The position numbers and the translations under genes were made by a program. Of a stretch of DNA of 64,000 nucleotides, positions 10,112-21,000 are shown piece after piece. The notes under the pieces are model-generated. The model was not told where the DNA came from. It made no database searches and saw only the letters and a program-made list of their open reading frames with translations. Origin of the DNA: Gemmatimonas sp. (GTDB lineage Bacteria > Gemmatimonadota > Gemmatimonadetes > Gemmatimonadales > Gemmatimonadaceae); NCBI GenBank assembly GCA_021154325.1, contig JAJKIR010000118.1, forward strand, positions 1 to 64,000, in the 5' to 3' direction. The first letter of the stretch is position 1; each line of letters starts with the position of its first letter.

Positions 10112-10583
10112 GACGGGCAGTCACCACCGCCCGACGGCGGCGTCGAAGCAGGAACAGTCCCACCGAGAGCGACGCCAGGCCAGCCGCCAGATACGCCGGC
10201 AGCGGGCTCGCTGTATTCGGCGCGATCGCGCCATTCGAGAAGGTGGTCGTAGTCTGCGGGTTCCCGCTGGGCACCTGCGGCGACGGCGCCGCGGCATTCG
10301 CTGCCGCCATCGTCGTGTCGTTGGCGCTCGCGACCTGTGTGCTCGTCCCAGCGGCGGAGTCCACCCACGTCTTCATGTCAGTGAGGCTCATCCGCGCCAC
10401 GCTGTCCGCGCGGGACTTCGCCGCCGCGACCGTCGCCGGCGCCGAGTCGACCGCGGCTTTGCGCGGCGGGGCCACAAAAGTCGTGAACTGAGCCGACAAT
10501 GCCGCCGGCGTCAGCAGCGTCGCCGCGGTGAGAAGGATGGCCGTCGTTGTCTTGCGAAGCTCCACGGTAAACCTCCGAGTCAT
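10101..10583 (-). CDS. secreted protein with C-terminal sorting-signal-like tail; candidate sortase substrate
   Basis: Signal peptide MTRRFTVELRKTTTAILLTAATLLTPAALSAQ; tail NGAIAPNTASPLPAYLAAGLASLSVGLFLLRRRRR; overlaps sortase start. Confidence 0.6.
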   Translation of the reverse strand: MTRRFTVELRKTTTAILLTAATLLTPAALSAQFTTFVAPPRKAAVDSAPATVAAAKSRADSVARMSLTDMKTWVDSAAGTSTQVASANDTTMAAANAAAPSPQVPSGNPQTTTTFSNGAIAPNTASPLPAYLAAGLASLSVGLFLLRRRRRAVVTARRDG

Positions 10584-10621
10584 TACATCCTTTCGAGGCA
10601 TAGCTCGTGCCCGGCGGCGCA

Positions 10622-11584
10622 TCAGCGCGAATCGTCCGCCCGCTCCTGCTTCTTCGGCCACGTGCGCATGATCGCTTCTCCGATCTTGCCCAGCGCCAGC
10701 TGCGCCTCGTTATCCACCACCCAGCGCGTGTCGGTGTTCTGCTTGGTAAGCGCGCATGCAACCACCCGGCTCTGGAGCCGGAAGAGCGCACACTCCGTGC
10801 GCACCGAGTCGGTCGCACCCGTTTTGTGCGGTACCGCCAGCCCTGAGACGGTGCGCTGCATCAGCTCCATGTCCAGGTTGTCACCCAGGATTCCGAGCAT
10901 CGCCGAGTCCGCCTTCTCGTTCACGGCTTTGCCACTCGCCAGCATCTCGAACAGTCGCGCCATCTCGTTCGGCGTGGTGACGCCAAGGCCGTACTTCGTG
11001 GAGCTGTCGGGAGCCACGCTCGCCAGTCGCAGAAAAACCTTCGAGTGCACCTTCGTGTGCGGCAGGCCGAGCGCCTCCATTTTCTGCCACACGCGCCGAA
11101 TTGCCACTTTGTCGAGGAGCAGATTGGTCGCGGTGTTGTCACTCAGAATGCTCATCAGCACGGCCGCGTCGCGCACGCTGAGATTCATCCCCGGGTGCAT
11201 GAACTGGAGAATGCCGGAACCCGGTACCTGATCGATCTTGAGCAGGGTGAGTTGATCGTCGAGAGAGATCATCCCCTTGTCCGCGAGATCGAACAGCGTA
11301 ACCAGGATCGGAACCTTGATCAGGCTCGCCGTCGGGAAGGTCTCGTCACCCCGTAGTGTCAGCCGCTCGCCCGTGTCCAGATTGTGGATCGAGTAGCCGA
11401 GCACGCCATGATAGTGCTTTACCAGGGAATCGAGCGTGCGGTGCAGGCCGAGAGTGTCGGCGCGGAAAGTGGACGCGTGCGTCGATGCGAGCGGCGGACT
11501 GTCCAGCGACGAGGGCTGGGCACCGGCGGCGAGCAGCGGCGCGACGGCCGCGACGAGAACCGTTAGGCAAGCACGAAACGTCAT
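10622..11584 (-). CDS. class A beta-lactamase-fold serine hydrolase
   Basis: SLIK (SxxK), SDN (ILSDNTATN), KTG (PHKTGATDSVRTE). Confidence 0.8.
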   Translation of the reverse strand: MTFRACLTVLVAAVAPLLAAGAQPSSLDSPPLASTHASTFRADTLGLHRTLDSLVKHYHGVLGYSIHNLDTGERLTLRGDETFPTASLIKVPILVTLFDLADKGMISLDDQLTLLKIDQVPGSGILQFMHPGMNLSVRDAAVLMSILSDNTATNLLLDKVAIRRVWQKMEALGLPHTKVHSKVFLRLASVAPDSSTKYGLGVTTPNEMARLFEMLASGKAVNEKADSAMLGILGDNLDMELMQRTVSGLAVPHKTGATDSVRTECALFRLQSRVVACALTKQNTDTRWVVDNEAQLALGKIGEAIMRTWPKKQERADDSR

Positions 11585-11663
11585 TCGGACCTCGAGGGAA
11601 GAAAGCCACCCGATTGTGTCACCGATTCGCCACGGCCACAACCGTCGCGCCGTAAGTCGGCGC

Positions 11664-12860
11664 TCAGCCACGACGAGCCGCGGCGCCGCGCCCGGCATGC
11701 GCCTGCCAGCCGCCACTCGCGAGAATGTCGTCGATCATCGCCACGACGCGCTCGAGCTCCTCGTCCGTCGTGTAGAAGTGTGGCGCCACGCGAATCCCGG
11801 CGTTCGGCCGGTAGTCTACGAGCACGTCGTTCGCCAGCAGCGCCTCCGAGACCTCGTAACCGTGCGGTACGTCGAAGGCGATGGTGCCGCCGCGCTGCTC
11901 CGGGTTCCGCGGCGCTGTGACGCGGTAGCCACGAGCGTCCGCCAACTCGATCAGTCGCGCCGTCTGGCGCATGCTTTTGGCGCGGATCCGCTCGATGCCC
12001 GCCCGCTTCACAAGCCTTGGGCCCTCCACCGCCGCGTAGAGCGCCGGGATCACGGGCGTACCAGTGAGCCACCGGAACGCATCGTCGGCGTACGCCATCT
12101 CCGGCTCGAACGCGAATGGTCGCGCATGTGCCTGCCAGCCAGTCAGCGCTGGCGTTAGGCGGTGTGCCACCTCCGGCGCGACATACAGGAAGCAACCCCC
12201 GGGGCCACCGCACAGCCACTTCAACACGCCTCCGGTGAGGAAATCCACCCCGAGCTGCTTCACGTCGACCGGAATCACGCCGACGGAATGGAACGCATCC
12301 ACCGACACGAGCGCGCCGACCTCGCGGGCGCGGCGGCACACTGCCGCGACGTCCATGATGAACGCGGACCGGAAGAGCACATGCGAGATCGCGACGAGAC
12401 GCGTCCGCTCGTCGATCGCCGCGATCAGACGTTCGGTGTCGATGCTGATGCTATCCTCGCTCGGCACCACGACGACACGCGCACCGAGGCGGGTCGCGAG
12501 CGCGTCGTAGACATACCGGACCGACGGAAAGTCGAGCGCGGTCATGACGATCGTATCGCGCGGTGCCGTGTAGTCGAGCGCCGACAGCACACTCGCCTGT
12601 CCGATCGTCACGTTAGGCACCATCACCACCTCGCCCGGGCTCGCCCCGATCAGTGGCGCGATCTCGTCCCCAACCTCCACCGGTTTCCGCCACCACCCCT
12701 TCCCCCACGCACGCACCCCGAGCTCCGCCCACTCGTCGACGTACTCGGCCAGCCGATCGGGCACCCCACGCGGCATCGCACCTAACGAGTTGGAGACGAG
12801 GTAGGTGGTGCGCTCGAGGATCGGAAATTCGCCGCGGAACGCGAGAAGCGGATCCGGCAT
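11664..12860 (-). CDS. class V aminotransferase / kynureninase-like PLP enzyme
   Basis: FPILERTTYLVSNSLGAMP...VSVDAFHSVGVIPVDVKQLGVDFLTGGVLKWLCGGPGGCFLYV. Confidence 0.8.
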   Translation of the reverse strand: MPDPLLAFRGEFPILERTTYLVSNSLGAMPRGVPDRLAEYVDEWAELGVRAWGKGWWRKPVEVGDEIAPLIGASPGEVVMVPNVTIGQASVLSALDYTAPRDTIVMTALDFPSVRYVYDALATRLGARVVVVPSEDSISIDTERLIAAIDERTRLVAISHVLFRSAFIMDVAAVCRRAREVGALVSVDAFHSVGVIPVDVKQLGVDFLTGGVLKWLCGGPGGCFLYVAPEVAHRLTPALTGWQAHARPFAFEPEMAYADDAFRWLTGTPVIPALYAAVEGPRLVKRAGIERIRAKSMRQTARLIELADARGYRVTAPRNPEQRGGTIAFDVPHGYEVSEALLANDVLVDYRPNAGIRVAPHFYTTDEELERVVAMIDDILASGGWQAHAGRGAAARRG

Positions 12861-14206
12861 CAGTCGCCCGCCGCTGCCGCGGCCGGTGTACGCCGGCGCG
12901 CGCGCGTGAGCGCGTACACCGGCACGGCCGCCACGAGCACCGCCAGGACGGCGAGCCACTCGCCCAGCTGCAGGGTGGCGAGCAGCGACACGATTACGGC
13001 GAGAGCGAGCCATGGAACCACTGCCGCTCCCGGCACCCGGAACGGCGCGCCGCCGCCGCGAATGTCGCGACGGCGCAATTCCAGCGTCGCGAAACAGCAC
13101 GCGGCGTACACCAGCAGCACCGACCCGTTGGCGATGATGGCGAGCCACTCGAACGTTCCCGTCGCCGCCAGCACGGCCACGAGCACCGTCTGGATCCCGA
13201 TCGCCCAATACGGTGTCCGGAACCTCGGATGAACCGACCCGACCGCTCGAGGCAGAAAGCCATCGCGCGCGAACGCGAACAACATGCGAGGCACCGCGAG
13301 CGTCATTCCGCTCACGTAACCAAACATGCTTACCGCCGAGCCGACGAGAATCAACTTTTGCCCCCACGTCCCCAGCACTGCGCCTCCCGCATCGGCAACC
13401 GGTGTCTTCGAGCCAACGAGGCCGGCACCGAGAACTCCCTGCGAGACGACCTGCACGCTCACGTAGAGCACGGCCACAACTCCAATGGACAGGAGGACCG
13501 CGCGCGGCACGGTCCGCGCCGGATCCTTCACTTCACCGCTCGGCACCAGCGCCGCCTCGACGCCGAGAAACGCGAAGATCAACACCGCGGACGCTCGACC
13601 AAGGCTCGCAATGGAGGGGGTCTGTTGCCACCGGAGATTCACTCCGTGCACCGCAAATGCGCCCACGATCACGATGACCCCGAGCGGCAGCAGTTTGGCC
13701 ACCGTCATCACCGCGTTGAAGCGGCTCGCATCGCGCACGCCGCGGACGTTCAGCAGCGCCAGCGCCGCCAGCACGACGAGCATCACTGACACCTTCGCAC
13801 CCGCCGACGTGAGCGCCGGCTCGAGAGCGGCGAGTGAATCCGCGAAGAAGCTCGTCACTGCGGCGAGCGCCGCCGTGAGTCCGGCCCAGAGCAGCGCGCC
13901 GCTCAGGAATCCAACGAAGGGACCGAACGCCACCTCCACGTACGCGTAAGGTCCGCCCGTCAGCGAGACGCGGCTTCCCGCCTCCGCGAAGCAGAGAACG
14001 ATGAGACCCATGGCCAGTGCGCAGAGGAGATACGCAGCCGGCGCCGCCGGTCCGAGCGTCGCCGCTACACTCGCCGGCAAACGAAAGATGCCGGCGCCGA
14101 TCGTCACGTTCACGATCGCGGCTGTCAAACCCCAGGTGCCCAGCGCGCGGATGAGCGAGCCATCTTGCCCTACCTCTCGCGCGGCGTCCCTCTGCTGGTC
14201 GATCAT
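12860..14206 (-). CDS. APC family amino acid permease
   Basis: VNVTIGAGIFRLPASVAATLGPAAP...; about 12 hydrophobic segments; ATGA overlap with downstream kynureninase-like gene. Confidence 0.85.
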   Translation of the reverse strand: MIDQQRDAAREVGQDGSLIRALGTWGLTAAIVNVTIGAGIFRLPASVAATLGPAAPAAYLLCALAMGLIVLCFAEAGSRVSLTGGPYAYVEVAFGPFVGFLSGALLWAGLTAALAAVTSFFADSLAALEPALTSAGAKVSVMLVVLAALALLNVRGVRDASRFNAVMTVAKLLPLGVIVIVGAFAVHGVNLRWQQTPSIASLGRASAVLIFAFLGVEAALVPSGEVKDPARTVPRAVLLSIGVVAVLYVSVQVVSQGVLGAGLVGSKTPVADAGGAVLGTWGQKLILVGSAVSMFGYVSGMTLAVPRMLFAFARDGFLPRAVGSVHPRFRTPYWAIGIQTVLVAVLAATGTFEWLAIIANGSVLLVYAACCFATLELRRRDIRGGGAPFRVPGAAVVPWLALAVIVSLLATLQLGEWLAVLAVLVAAVPVYALTRARRRTPAAAAAGD

Positions 14207-14374
14207 CGCCTCAACACTAGATCCGGCCTCGGGCGTGCGCCACCATGTGATCCGTCGCGCAATTCCTGACGTGCCCGTTGACGCGAGGAGCGGGTCGGGC
14301 GTCATCTTTCAGGGCAGATTCGCGGAATGGCGCGGATCTTTCGCCGTTTCACGAGACCTCGAAAGGAGAAAGCG

Positions 14375-14746
14375 ATGAACGTACGCTCTCGTGCTGCCCT
14401 CATTCTGATGTCCGCACTCATTCTCGTGCTGCGCGCACCCCAGGGCGCGGCACAGTCACTTACCGCAACTCCGATCGCACCGAATCTCGCCCCAACGCAG
14501 GTAGAGAAGCCGCAGGTGGGTCCCACCGTAGCTGCCCTGACCGTGGGCGTACGAAACGTTGTCCCCACGACGACGACGCAGCCGCAGCAGCGCGGCGGCG
14601 CCGGACTCGGTCAAAGCGAGGCGCTGATGATCGTGGGTGGCGCGGCGCTTCTCGTGGGAGCCGTCGTTGGCGGCGACGCGGGCGACATTTTCATGATCGG
14701 CGGTGCGATCGTTGGGCTCTATGGACTGTATAAGTACTTGCAGTGA
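14375..14746 (+). CDS. hypothetical secreted/membrane protein
   Basis: Signal peptide MNVRSRAALILMSALILVLRAPQGAAQ; C-terminal glycine-rich hydrophobic segment; upstream GGAG. Confidence 0.6.
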   Translation: MNVRSRAALILMSALILVLRAPQGAAQSLTATPIAPNLAPTQVEKPQVGPTVAALTVGVRNVVPTTTTQPQQRGGAGLGQSEALMIVGGAALLVGAVVGGDAGDIFMIGGAIVGLYGLYKYLQ

Positions 14747-14785
14747 CATCGAGCTGAACGTGTTGATGGAGCTTGGCAATCGACG

Positions 14786-15910
14786 ATGGTAAAGCAGACC
14801 GGCGGCAGTGCTGGCAAGCGCGTCGCGCTCGTTCTGGGCGGCGGCGGAATGAAAGGCTTCGCCCACATTGGTGTTCTCCGCGCGCTCGAAGAGCATCGCA
14901 TCAAACCGAGCGTCTACGCGGGCACGAGCATCGGCGCGCTCATCGCCGCCGCTGCCGTCGGACGCATGCCCGTCGAGGAGATGGCGCGCCGCGCCGAGAG
15001 TCTTCGGCGGCGCGATCTCTTCCGCATCAATCACTTCGGCATGCTCCTCGAGCGCATGCGCTCGCCGTCGATCTATCTCGAGGAGCCGCTCCGCGATCTT
15101 TGCCGGAGCATCGTCCCCGCCCTGCGCTTCAGCGATCTCGCCGCGCCGTTGCTCGTCAACACCGTCGACATCACGCGTGGCACGCAGCTCGTCTGGGGTC
15201 TTCCCGGGCTGCGCGACGTCTGGGTGCAGGATGCCGTCTATGCCTCCTGCGCCCTTCCCGGGTTCTTCCCACCGGGCGACGTAGGCGGGCGTCTCTGCGT
15301 CGACGGCGGTGTCATCGACAACCTGCCGGTGGGCGCCGCATCGCTCGACGCGGACGTCGTTATCGCGGTTGACGTGGGCAGCTCGGATCTCGCCCCCACC
15401 AATGACGTCGTGACGCAGGGTTTCGCGTCCATCTACATGCGCGCCGCGACCACGATGATGCACGCGCTCCAGCAGTATCCGCTCGTGAGGTGGGACACGC
15501 CGCCTATGCTCCTCATTAGACCGAAGCTCGGACAGGACTGGCTGAGCTTCAGCAATGCGGCCGCGAGCATCGACGAGGGATATCGGAAGGCGAACCTTGC
15601 GCTGCAAGACTGGGAAGGCGTCCTCGAGCAGCCAGGCGGAGTCTACCCACGCCGACGCGTCACAATCCAGGTCGACAAGGACAAATGCATCGGCTGTGGC
15701 TTGTGCGTCGCCCTGGCGCCCGCGGTGATGGGGCTGGACGCATCGGGGAAGGCCTTCGCGCGCACGCGCACCGCGGACTGGTCCACGGCGGACGGCGATT
15801 TCGTGCACCACTGTCCTACCTGCGCAATCGAAGTCGAGAAGATCGAGCGGCTCACACCGTCCTCTTCGAATCCGGCGCAGCGCGGTCCCACCGAAGCCGA
15901 CGCCGCCTGA
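14786..15910 (+). CDS. patatin-like phospholipase fused to C-terminal single-cluster ferredoxin domain
   Basis: GGGGMKGFAHIGVLRAL, GTSIG (GxSxG), DGG(V); then VDKDKCIGCGLCVALAPAVM...HHCPTCAIEVEKIE. Confidence 0.85.
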   Translation: MVKQTGGSAGKRVALVLGGGGMKGFAHIGVLRALEEHRIKPSVYAGTSIGALIAAAAVGRMPVEEMARRAESLRRRDLFRINHFGMLLERMRSPSIYLEEPLRDLCRSIVPALRFSDLAAPLLVNTVDITRGTQLVWGLPGLRDVWVQDAVYASCALPGFFPPGDVGGRLCVDGGVIDNLPVGAASLDADVVIAVDVGSSDLAPTNDVVTQGFASIYMRAATTMMHALQQYPLVRWDTPPMLLIRPKLGQDWLSFSNAAASIDEGYRKANLALQDWEGVLEQPGGVYPRRRVTIQVDKDKCIGCGLCVALAPAVMGLDASGKAFARTRTADWSTADGDFVHHCPTCAIEVEKIERLTPSSSNPAQRGPTEADAA

Positions 15911-15916
15911 CCCGCT

Positions 15917-16954
15917 TCAGCGGTCGAGCGCGGCCAAGGCGAGCCGCTCGTAGGCATCGACGGCCGCGCGCAGCTCGGTGATTCGCACATGCTCATCGTC
16001 ACGATGCGCCACGTGCACCGATCCTGGTCCGAACAGGTGCGGCCGGCCCCACTGGCTCAACTCGGGGATGTCCGTCGCGAACGCTGCGACTGACGTCGGA
16101 AAACCAGGCAGCACTCCGAGGCGCACGGGTGGCACCGTCGGCCCCCGCTCCACCGTGGCGCGGCCGAACGCCCAGCGTTCCACCACCCGCCACACCTCGG
16201 TGGCTGGTGTCACGAGGCGAATCATCAGCCGCGCTTCTGCCTCCGGCGCCATGACGTTGTCCGCCACCCCGCCCGACAGATGGCCGATGTTCACCGTCGT
16301 ATCACCAAGAAGCTCGTCGCGAGGCCAGTCGACGCGATCGAGGTCGGCCAGCAGATGCACCAGATCCCGAGTCGCCGAGCGACCGAGGTGGGGATACGCC
16401 GAATGCGCCGCCTCGCCCGCCACTCGAACCAAGACGCGCATGGCGCCTTTCGTGCCGAGCGCGAGCGTGCTCTCGGTCGGCTCGCCGTTGATGAGTGTTC
16501 TCGAATCCGGCGTATCGCGAAAGTAGTCACGCGCGAACTCGTTGGCCGCATGCGCTCCATCATGCGTGACCTCCTCGCCGACGACGAACAAGAGACCCAC
16601 CGGCGCGCCTCTGTCCCGCAGCCGCTCCGCCGCGCAGATCATCGCCGCCGCGATTCCCTTGGCGTCGCAGGCGCCCCGCCCCCGCAACAGCTCACCGTCG
16701 ATGCTCGGCGGAATGAACGGGGGCACCGTATCCAGGTGCGTCGAAAGGATGACCCGCGGCCTCTCGTCATCGCCGATCGTCGCCAGCATGTCGTCTCGAC
16801 CGGGCGAAACGGGAATTCTCCGCGTGCTCCAGTCGCGTCCGGCGAGAAAGCCGTGCACCCAGTCGGTGACGGCACCTTCGCGTCCACTCGTGGAATCGAT
16901 TTCCATGAGTCGAGCCGCGAGATCCACTGGATCGATGACCTCGAAATCTGGCAC
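15917..16954 (-). CDS. M20 family metallopeptidase (ArgE/DapE-like)
   Basis: VILSTHLDTVPPFIPPSIDGELLRGRGACDAKGIAAAMICAAERL...FVVGEEVTHDGA. Confidence 0.85.
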   Translation of the reverse strand: MPDFEVIDPVDLAARLMEIDSTSGREGAVTDWVHGFLAGRDWSTRRIPVSPGRDDMLATIGDDERPRVILSTHLDTVPPFIPPSIDGELLRGRGACDAKGIAAAMICAAERLRDRGAPVGLLFVVGEEVTHDGAHAANEFARDYFRDTPDSRTLINGEPTESTLALGTKGAMRVLVRVAGEAAHSAYPHLGRSATRDLVHLLADLDRVDWPRDELLGDTTVNIGHLSGGVADNVMAPEAEARLMIRLVTPATEVWRVVERWAFGRATVERGPTVPPVRLGVLPGFPTSVAAFATDIPELSQWGRPHLFGPGSVHVAHRDDEHVRITELRAAVDAYERLALAALDR

Positions 16955-17160
16955 TGTCGATAGAGCGCTCGGGATGAAGGATCCTCCGGTGAACTGCGGC
17001 TGCGAATCCTAGCGCGCTCGAACTTCGCCGAACAGCGCACGTCGTCGCTCGTTGCTTCCAACTAGATTGCGAGCAGCCTGTCGTCTGGCCGCGCGCCGAC
17101 GGCAGTGGCTCCGTCCGAAACCTCGAAGCGGCCGCGATGGGCCGTTAGCGAGAGACCGAA

Positions 17161-19938
17161 ATGCCCTCCACCAATTCCTTTGGCAGCCGCGCGACGCTCG
17201 ACGTCGACGGCCAGCGATTCACCGTCTATCGCCTCGACGCCCTGCGCCAGCTGCGCGGCAGCACCGCGGAAACACTCCCTTACAGTCTCAAGATCCTCCT
17301 CGAGAACCTCCTCCGGAACGAAGACGACGCTTTCGTGAAGCGCGGCGACATCGAAGCGATGGCGACCTGGAACGTGAAGGGTCGAGCCGAGAAGGAGATT
17401 GCGTTCCGCACCAGTCGCGTCCTCCTGCAGGATTTCACTGGAGTTCCCGCGGTCGTCGATCTCGCCGCGATGCGTGACGCGATCGTCAAGCTCGGCGGCG
17501 ACGCGCAGCGCATCAACCCGCTGCAGCCCGTGGACCTCGTCATCGATCACTCCGTGCAGGTGGATGAGTACGGGAGCGACGCCGCGTATCTCATCAACAC
17601 TGGCCTCGAGGTCGATCGCAACAAGGAGCGGTACGTCTTTCTTCGCTGGGGTCAGGACGCCTTCCGCAACTTCCGCGTCGTGCCGCCGGGAACCGGCATC
17701 TGTCACCAGGTCAATCTCGAGTACCTCGCCAAGACGGTCTTCACATCGACGGAAAAGGGCGAGACCACAGCGTATCCCGATTCGCTCGTCGGCACCGACT
17801 CGCACACGACGATGGTGAACGGGCTCGGCGTCCTCGGATGGGGCGTCGGCGGCATCGAGGCTGAAGCGGCCATGCTCGGTCAGCCGGTGTCCATGCTTAT
17901 CCCCGAGGTCGTCGGGTTCAAGCTCCATGGCCGCCTCCCCGCCGGCGCGACGGCGACGGATCTCGTCCTCACTGTCACGCAGATGCTGCGACAGAAGAAG
18001 GTCGTCGGCAAGTTCGTCGAATTCTACGGAACGGGCCTCACCGGATTGCCGCTCGCCGATCGCGCGACGATCGCCAACATGGCGCCCGAGTACGGTGCGA
18101 CGATGGGCTTCTTCCCCGTCGATGAGGAAACGCTCAAGTATCTCCGCATGACCGGGCGTCCCGAGTCGCACGTGCGGCTCGTCGAGAAATACACGAAGGA
18201 GCAGGGCCTCTTCCGCACCGACGCGACGCCCGATCCAGACTTCACCGATACCCTCGAGCTGGACCTCTCCACCGTCGAGCCGAGTCTCGCCGGACCGAAA
18301 CGGCCGCAGGACCGCGTCCCGCTACGGAGCGCGAAGCAGATGTACCGGGAGGCGCTCGAAACCGACCTCGCAAAGCTCGGTGGGCCGAGTGGCGGTGGTG
18401 ACGCACGTCTCGCCTCGCAGCAAGGCAGCTCCGTCGGCGCTTCGGCTACGGCGGTGCTCGACGAGCCCGCGGCCGAGCAGGGCGGCGTGAAGGTGCAGTA
18501 CAAGGGAGAGACGTTCACGCTCCGACACGGAGCCGTCGTCATTGCTGCGATCACCAGCTGCACCAACACGTCGAACCCCGCGGTGATGCTTGCCGCGGGC
18601 ATGCTCGCGCGGAACGCCGTCAAGCGCGGCCTCACGGTGAAGCCCTGGGTGAAGACCTCCACCGCGCCGGGCTCACGCGTCGTGACCGAGTACTACAAGG
18701 CGTCGGGGTTGCTTGAGTATCTCGACAAACTCGGCTTCCAGATCGTCGGTTACGGCTGCACGACCTGCATCGGTAACTCGGGACCACTCCCCGAGCCCAT
18801 CGCCAAGGCTATCGAGGAGAACAAGCTCGTCACGTGCGCCGTGCTGTCCGGGAATCGCAACTTCGAGGGACGCGTCAATCCGCTCACCCGCTTCAACTAT
18901 CTCGCCTCTCCGCCGCTCGTCGTCGCGTACGCTCTGGCGGGCCGCATGGACATCGACCTCACCAAGGAGCCGTTAGGCATCGGCAGCGACGGGCCGGTCT
19001 TTCTCCGCGACATCTGGCCGTCGCCACAGGAAGTGCAGGGCGAGATCAACCGCAGCGTGAAGAGCGAGTTCTTCAAGACGCAGTACGCGGATGTCTTCCG
19101 TGGCGAGGAGTTTTGGCAGAAGCTCGAGGTGCCGAGCGGTGAGACCTTCGCGTGGGACGAGGAATCGACCTACGTGAAGAATCCGCCGTATTTCGCCGAA
19201 ATGGGCATGAAGGCGCCCGGGATTCGGCCGATCACCGGCGCGCGCGCGCTCGCACTCCTCGGTGATTCCATCACCACCGATCACATCTCGCCCGCCGGCA
19301 ACATTCCGGGCGCCAGCCCCGCGGGCGAGTGGCTCATTGCGCACGGCGTGCAACGCAAGGACTTCAACTCCTACGGTGCGCGACGCGGCAATCACGAGGT
19401 GATGATGCGCGGCACCTTTGCCAACATCCGGCTCCGGAACGAGATGGTGCCGGGCACCGAGGGCGGGTACACGACCATGCAGCCCGGTGGCGCGCCGACG
19501 TTCATCTACGACGCGGCGATGGAGTACCAGCAGAGCGGTACTCCCCTGGTCGTCATCGCCGGAAAGGAGTACGGCACGGGCTCGTCGCGCGACTGGGCCG
19601 CCAAAGGAACGATTCTCCTCGGCGTCCGCGCCGTCATCGCCGAGTCGTTCGAGCGCATCCATCGGTCGAACCTCGTCGGCATGGGTGTTCTCCCGCTCGA
19701 ATTCACGAATGGTGAGACGCGAACGTCGCTTGGCCTCAGCGGATTCGAGAGCTTCGATATCGTCGGGCTCGACGAGTCGTTGCGCCCGCGTGCCACGCTC
19801 GTCGTGCGCGCGAAGGGTTCCGGGGGCACGAAGGAATTCAAGGTCACCACACGCATCGACACCCCAGAGGAAATGCAGTATTACCGACACGGCGGCATCC
19901 TGCCCTACGTCCTGCGTCAACTGGTCGGAGGGCGATGA
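17161..19938 (+). CDS. acnA: aconitate hydratase
   Basis: 925 aa; [77 protein letters not shown]. Confidence 0.97.
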   Translation: MPSTNSFGSRATLDVDGQRFTVYRLDALRQLRGSTAETLPYSLKILLENLLRNEDDAFVKRGDIEAMATWNVKGRAEKEIAFRTSRVLLQDFTGVPAVVDLAAMRDAIVKLGGDAQRINPLQPVDLVIDHSVQVDEYGSDAAYLINTGLEVDRNKERYVFLRWGQDAFRNFRVVPPGTGICHQVNLEYLAKTVFTSTEKGETTAYPDSLVGTDSHTTMVNGLGVLGWGVGGIEAEAAMLGQPVSMLIPEVVGFKLHGRLPAGATATDLVLTVTQMLRQKKVVGKFVEFYGTGLTGLPLADRATIANMAPEYGATMGFFPVDEETLKYLRMTGRPESHVRLVEKYTKEQGLFRTDATPDPDFTDTLELDLSTVEPSLAGPKRPQDRVPLRSAKQMYREALETDLAKLGGPSGGGDARLASQQGSSVGASATAVLDEPAAEQGGVKVQYKGETFTLRHGAVVIAAITSCTNTSNPAVMLAAGMLARNAVKRGLTVKPWVKTSTAPGSRVVTEYYKASGLLEYLDKLGFQIVGYGCTTCIGNSGPLPEPIAKAIEENKLVTCAVLSGNRNFEGRVNPLTRFNYLASPPLVVAYALAGRMDIDLTKEPLGIGSDGPVFLRDIWPSPQEVQGEINRSVKSEFFKTQYADVFRGEEFWQKLEVPSGETFAWDEESTYVKNPPYFAEMGMKAPGIRPITGARALALLGDSITTDHISPAGNIPGASPAGEWLIAHGVQRKDFNSYGARRGNHEVMMRGTFANIRLRNEMVPGTEGGYTTMQPGGAPTFIYDAAMEYQQSGTPLVVIAGKEYGTGSSRDWAAKGTILLGVRAVIAESFERIHRSNLVGMGVLPLEFTNGETRTSLGLSGFESFDIVGLDESLRPRATLVVRAKGSGGTKEFKVTTRIDTPEEMQYYRHGGILPYVLRQLVGGR

Positions 19939-20927
19939 TCGCGCAGAAGCTCCAGCGCCCGCGCGGCGACGCTCGAACCGCTAGCCCGCGCCGATCGTCG
20001 GCGCGGCGGCGTGCCGCCGCGATCGCCGCGCTCTGCTGCCTAACGGTGGCACTCGATGGCTGCTTCCTCAGGAAGTACGTCTATCGGCCCGTGCTCGTCG
20101 CGAATGCGATCGGCGATTCGACGACGACGCTCGCGGCAACGCGACTGCACGTCTATCGCACCGACGAGTACGAGATTTACGGGCCGAGCGCCGTCTCGGT
20201 GGGGACCGCCGAGCGCCAAGTCGATCGCGCGTACCGGGAGTTCGTGAAGCATTTCGGCGTGCAGGCGCCACCGATGGCGATCGTCGTTGTCGACAGTGAG
20301 TTCGCGATCTCGCCGAGCGACGCCGGTTCCTTCGCCAAGCGACGGATTCACACCTTCGTGTACGTGCGCCCGCACAACCTGCGCGACATCGAAGGCGTCA
20401 CCCCTGATACGCCGGAGGACGAGATCTGGCCGGTGTCCGGACGTGTCGCTCGCGAGCTCTTCTCGGCGTATATCGAGCAGCGCCGCAACGTCCCACCGGA
20501 GGTCGAGTCGCATTCGCACCCCGGCGACTACCACCTCGACCCATTCCCGAGCTGGTACGTCGATGCCGTCGTTGCCCTTCTCGGAGATCCGGGCACGCCC
20601 GATCGCATCATGGACTTTCTCCGTGATCGGCTGTCCGACGTAGCGCCCGTCGCCACGCTCCTCGACATGCATCCCCCCAATCCGGGCGTTGCCGATACGA
20701 TTGCCGCATCCCGTGAGCGACGCGCGCTCATCGGTGCCGAGGGCGTGGCGCTCACGCTCTTTCTCGCCGAGCGTGAAGGCCCGCGCGTGGTGGGACGCCT
20801 TGCTGACGCGTTCCTCACCGGCGGAACCGCGCGCGACGTCGTCTCCCAGTCGCATCACGTGCCGCAGAACGATAGAGACTTCGAGCGCGTCTGGCGCAAC
20901 TGGGTCCGCGAAGAGTACGGCCGCTAG
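19935..20927 (+). CDS. hypothetical lipoprotein-like protein
   Basis: ATGA overlap with acnA; N-terminal hydrophobic segment ending LDGC; 330 aa ORF with no family I recognise. Confidence 0.6.
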   Translation: MIAQKLQRPRGDARTASPRRSSARRRAAAIAALCCLTVALDGCFLRKYVYRPVLVANAIGDSTTTLAATRLHVYRTDEYEIYGPSAVSVGTAERQVDRAYREFVKHFGVQAPPMAIVVVDSEFAISPSDAGSFAKRRIHTFVYVRPHNLRDIEGVTPDTPEDEIWPVSGRVARELFSAYIEQRRNVPPEVESHSHPGDYHLDPFPSWYVDAVVALLGDPGTPDRIMDFLRDRLSDVAPVATLLDMHPPNPGVADTIAASRERRALIGAEGVALTLFLAEREGPRVVGRLADAFLTGGTARDVVSQSHHVPQNDRDFERVWRNWVREEYGR

Positions 20928-21000
20928 CCCGGCGAGGAGCGGGAGCGCGCGCGAGCAGCGCGCGCGACTCCAAATAGAAACAGGAAGTAGCGAGCTACTT

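Noticed and set aside
11664-13367. 567-aa extension of the kynureninase-like ORF
   Set aside because: Extension overlaps the permease gene in another frame; the enzyme begins at MPDPLLAFRGEFPILERTTYLVSNS (12860)
17062-18171. Long antisense ORFs opposite aconitase and similar long shadows (e.g. 16280..16963 +, 25419..26426 -, 29177..30046 -)
   Set aside because: Opposite strongly supported genes; typical antisense open frames of GC-rich codon usage
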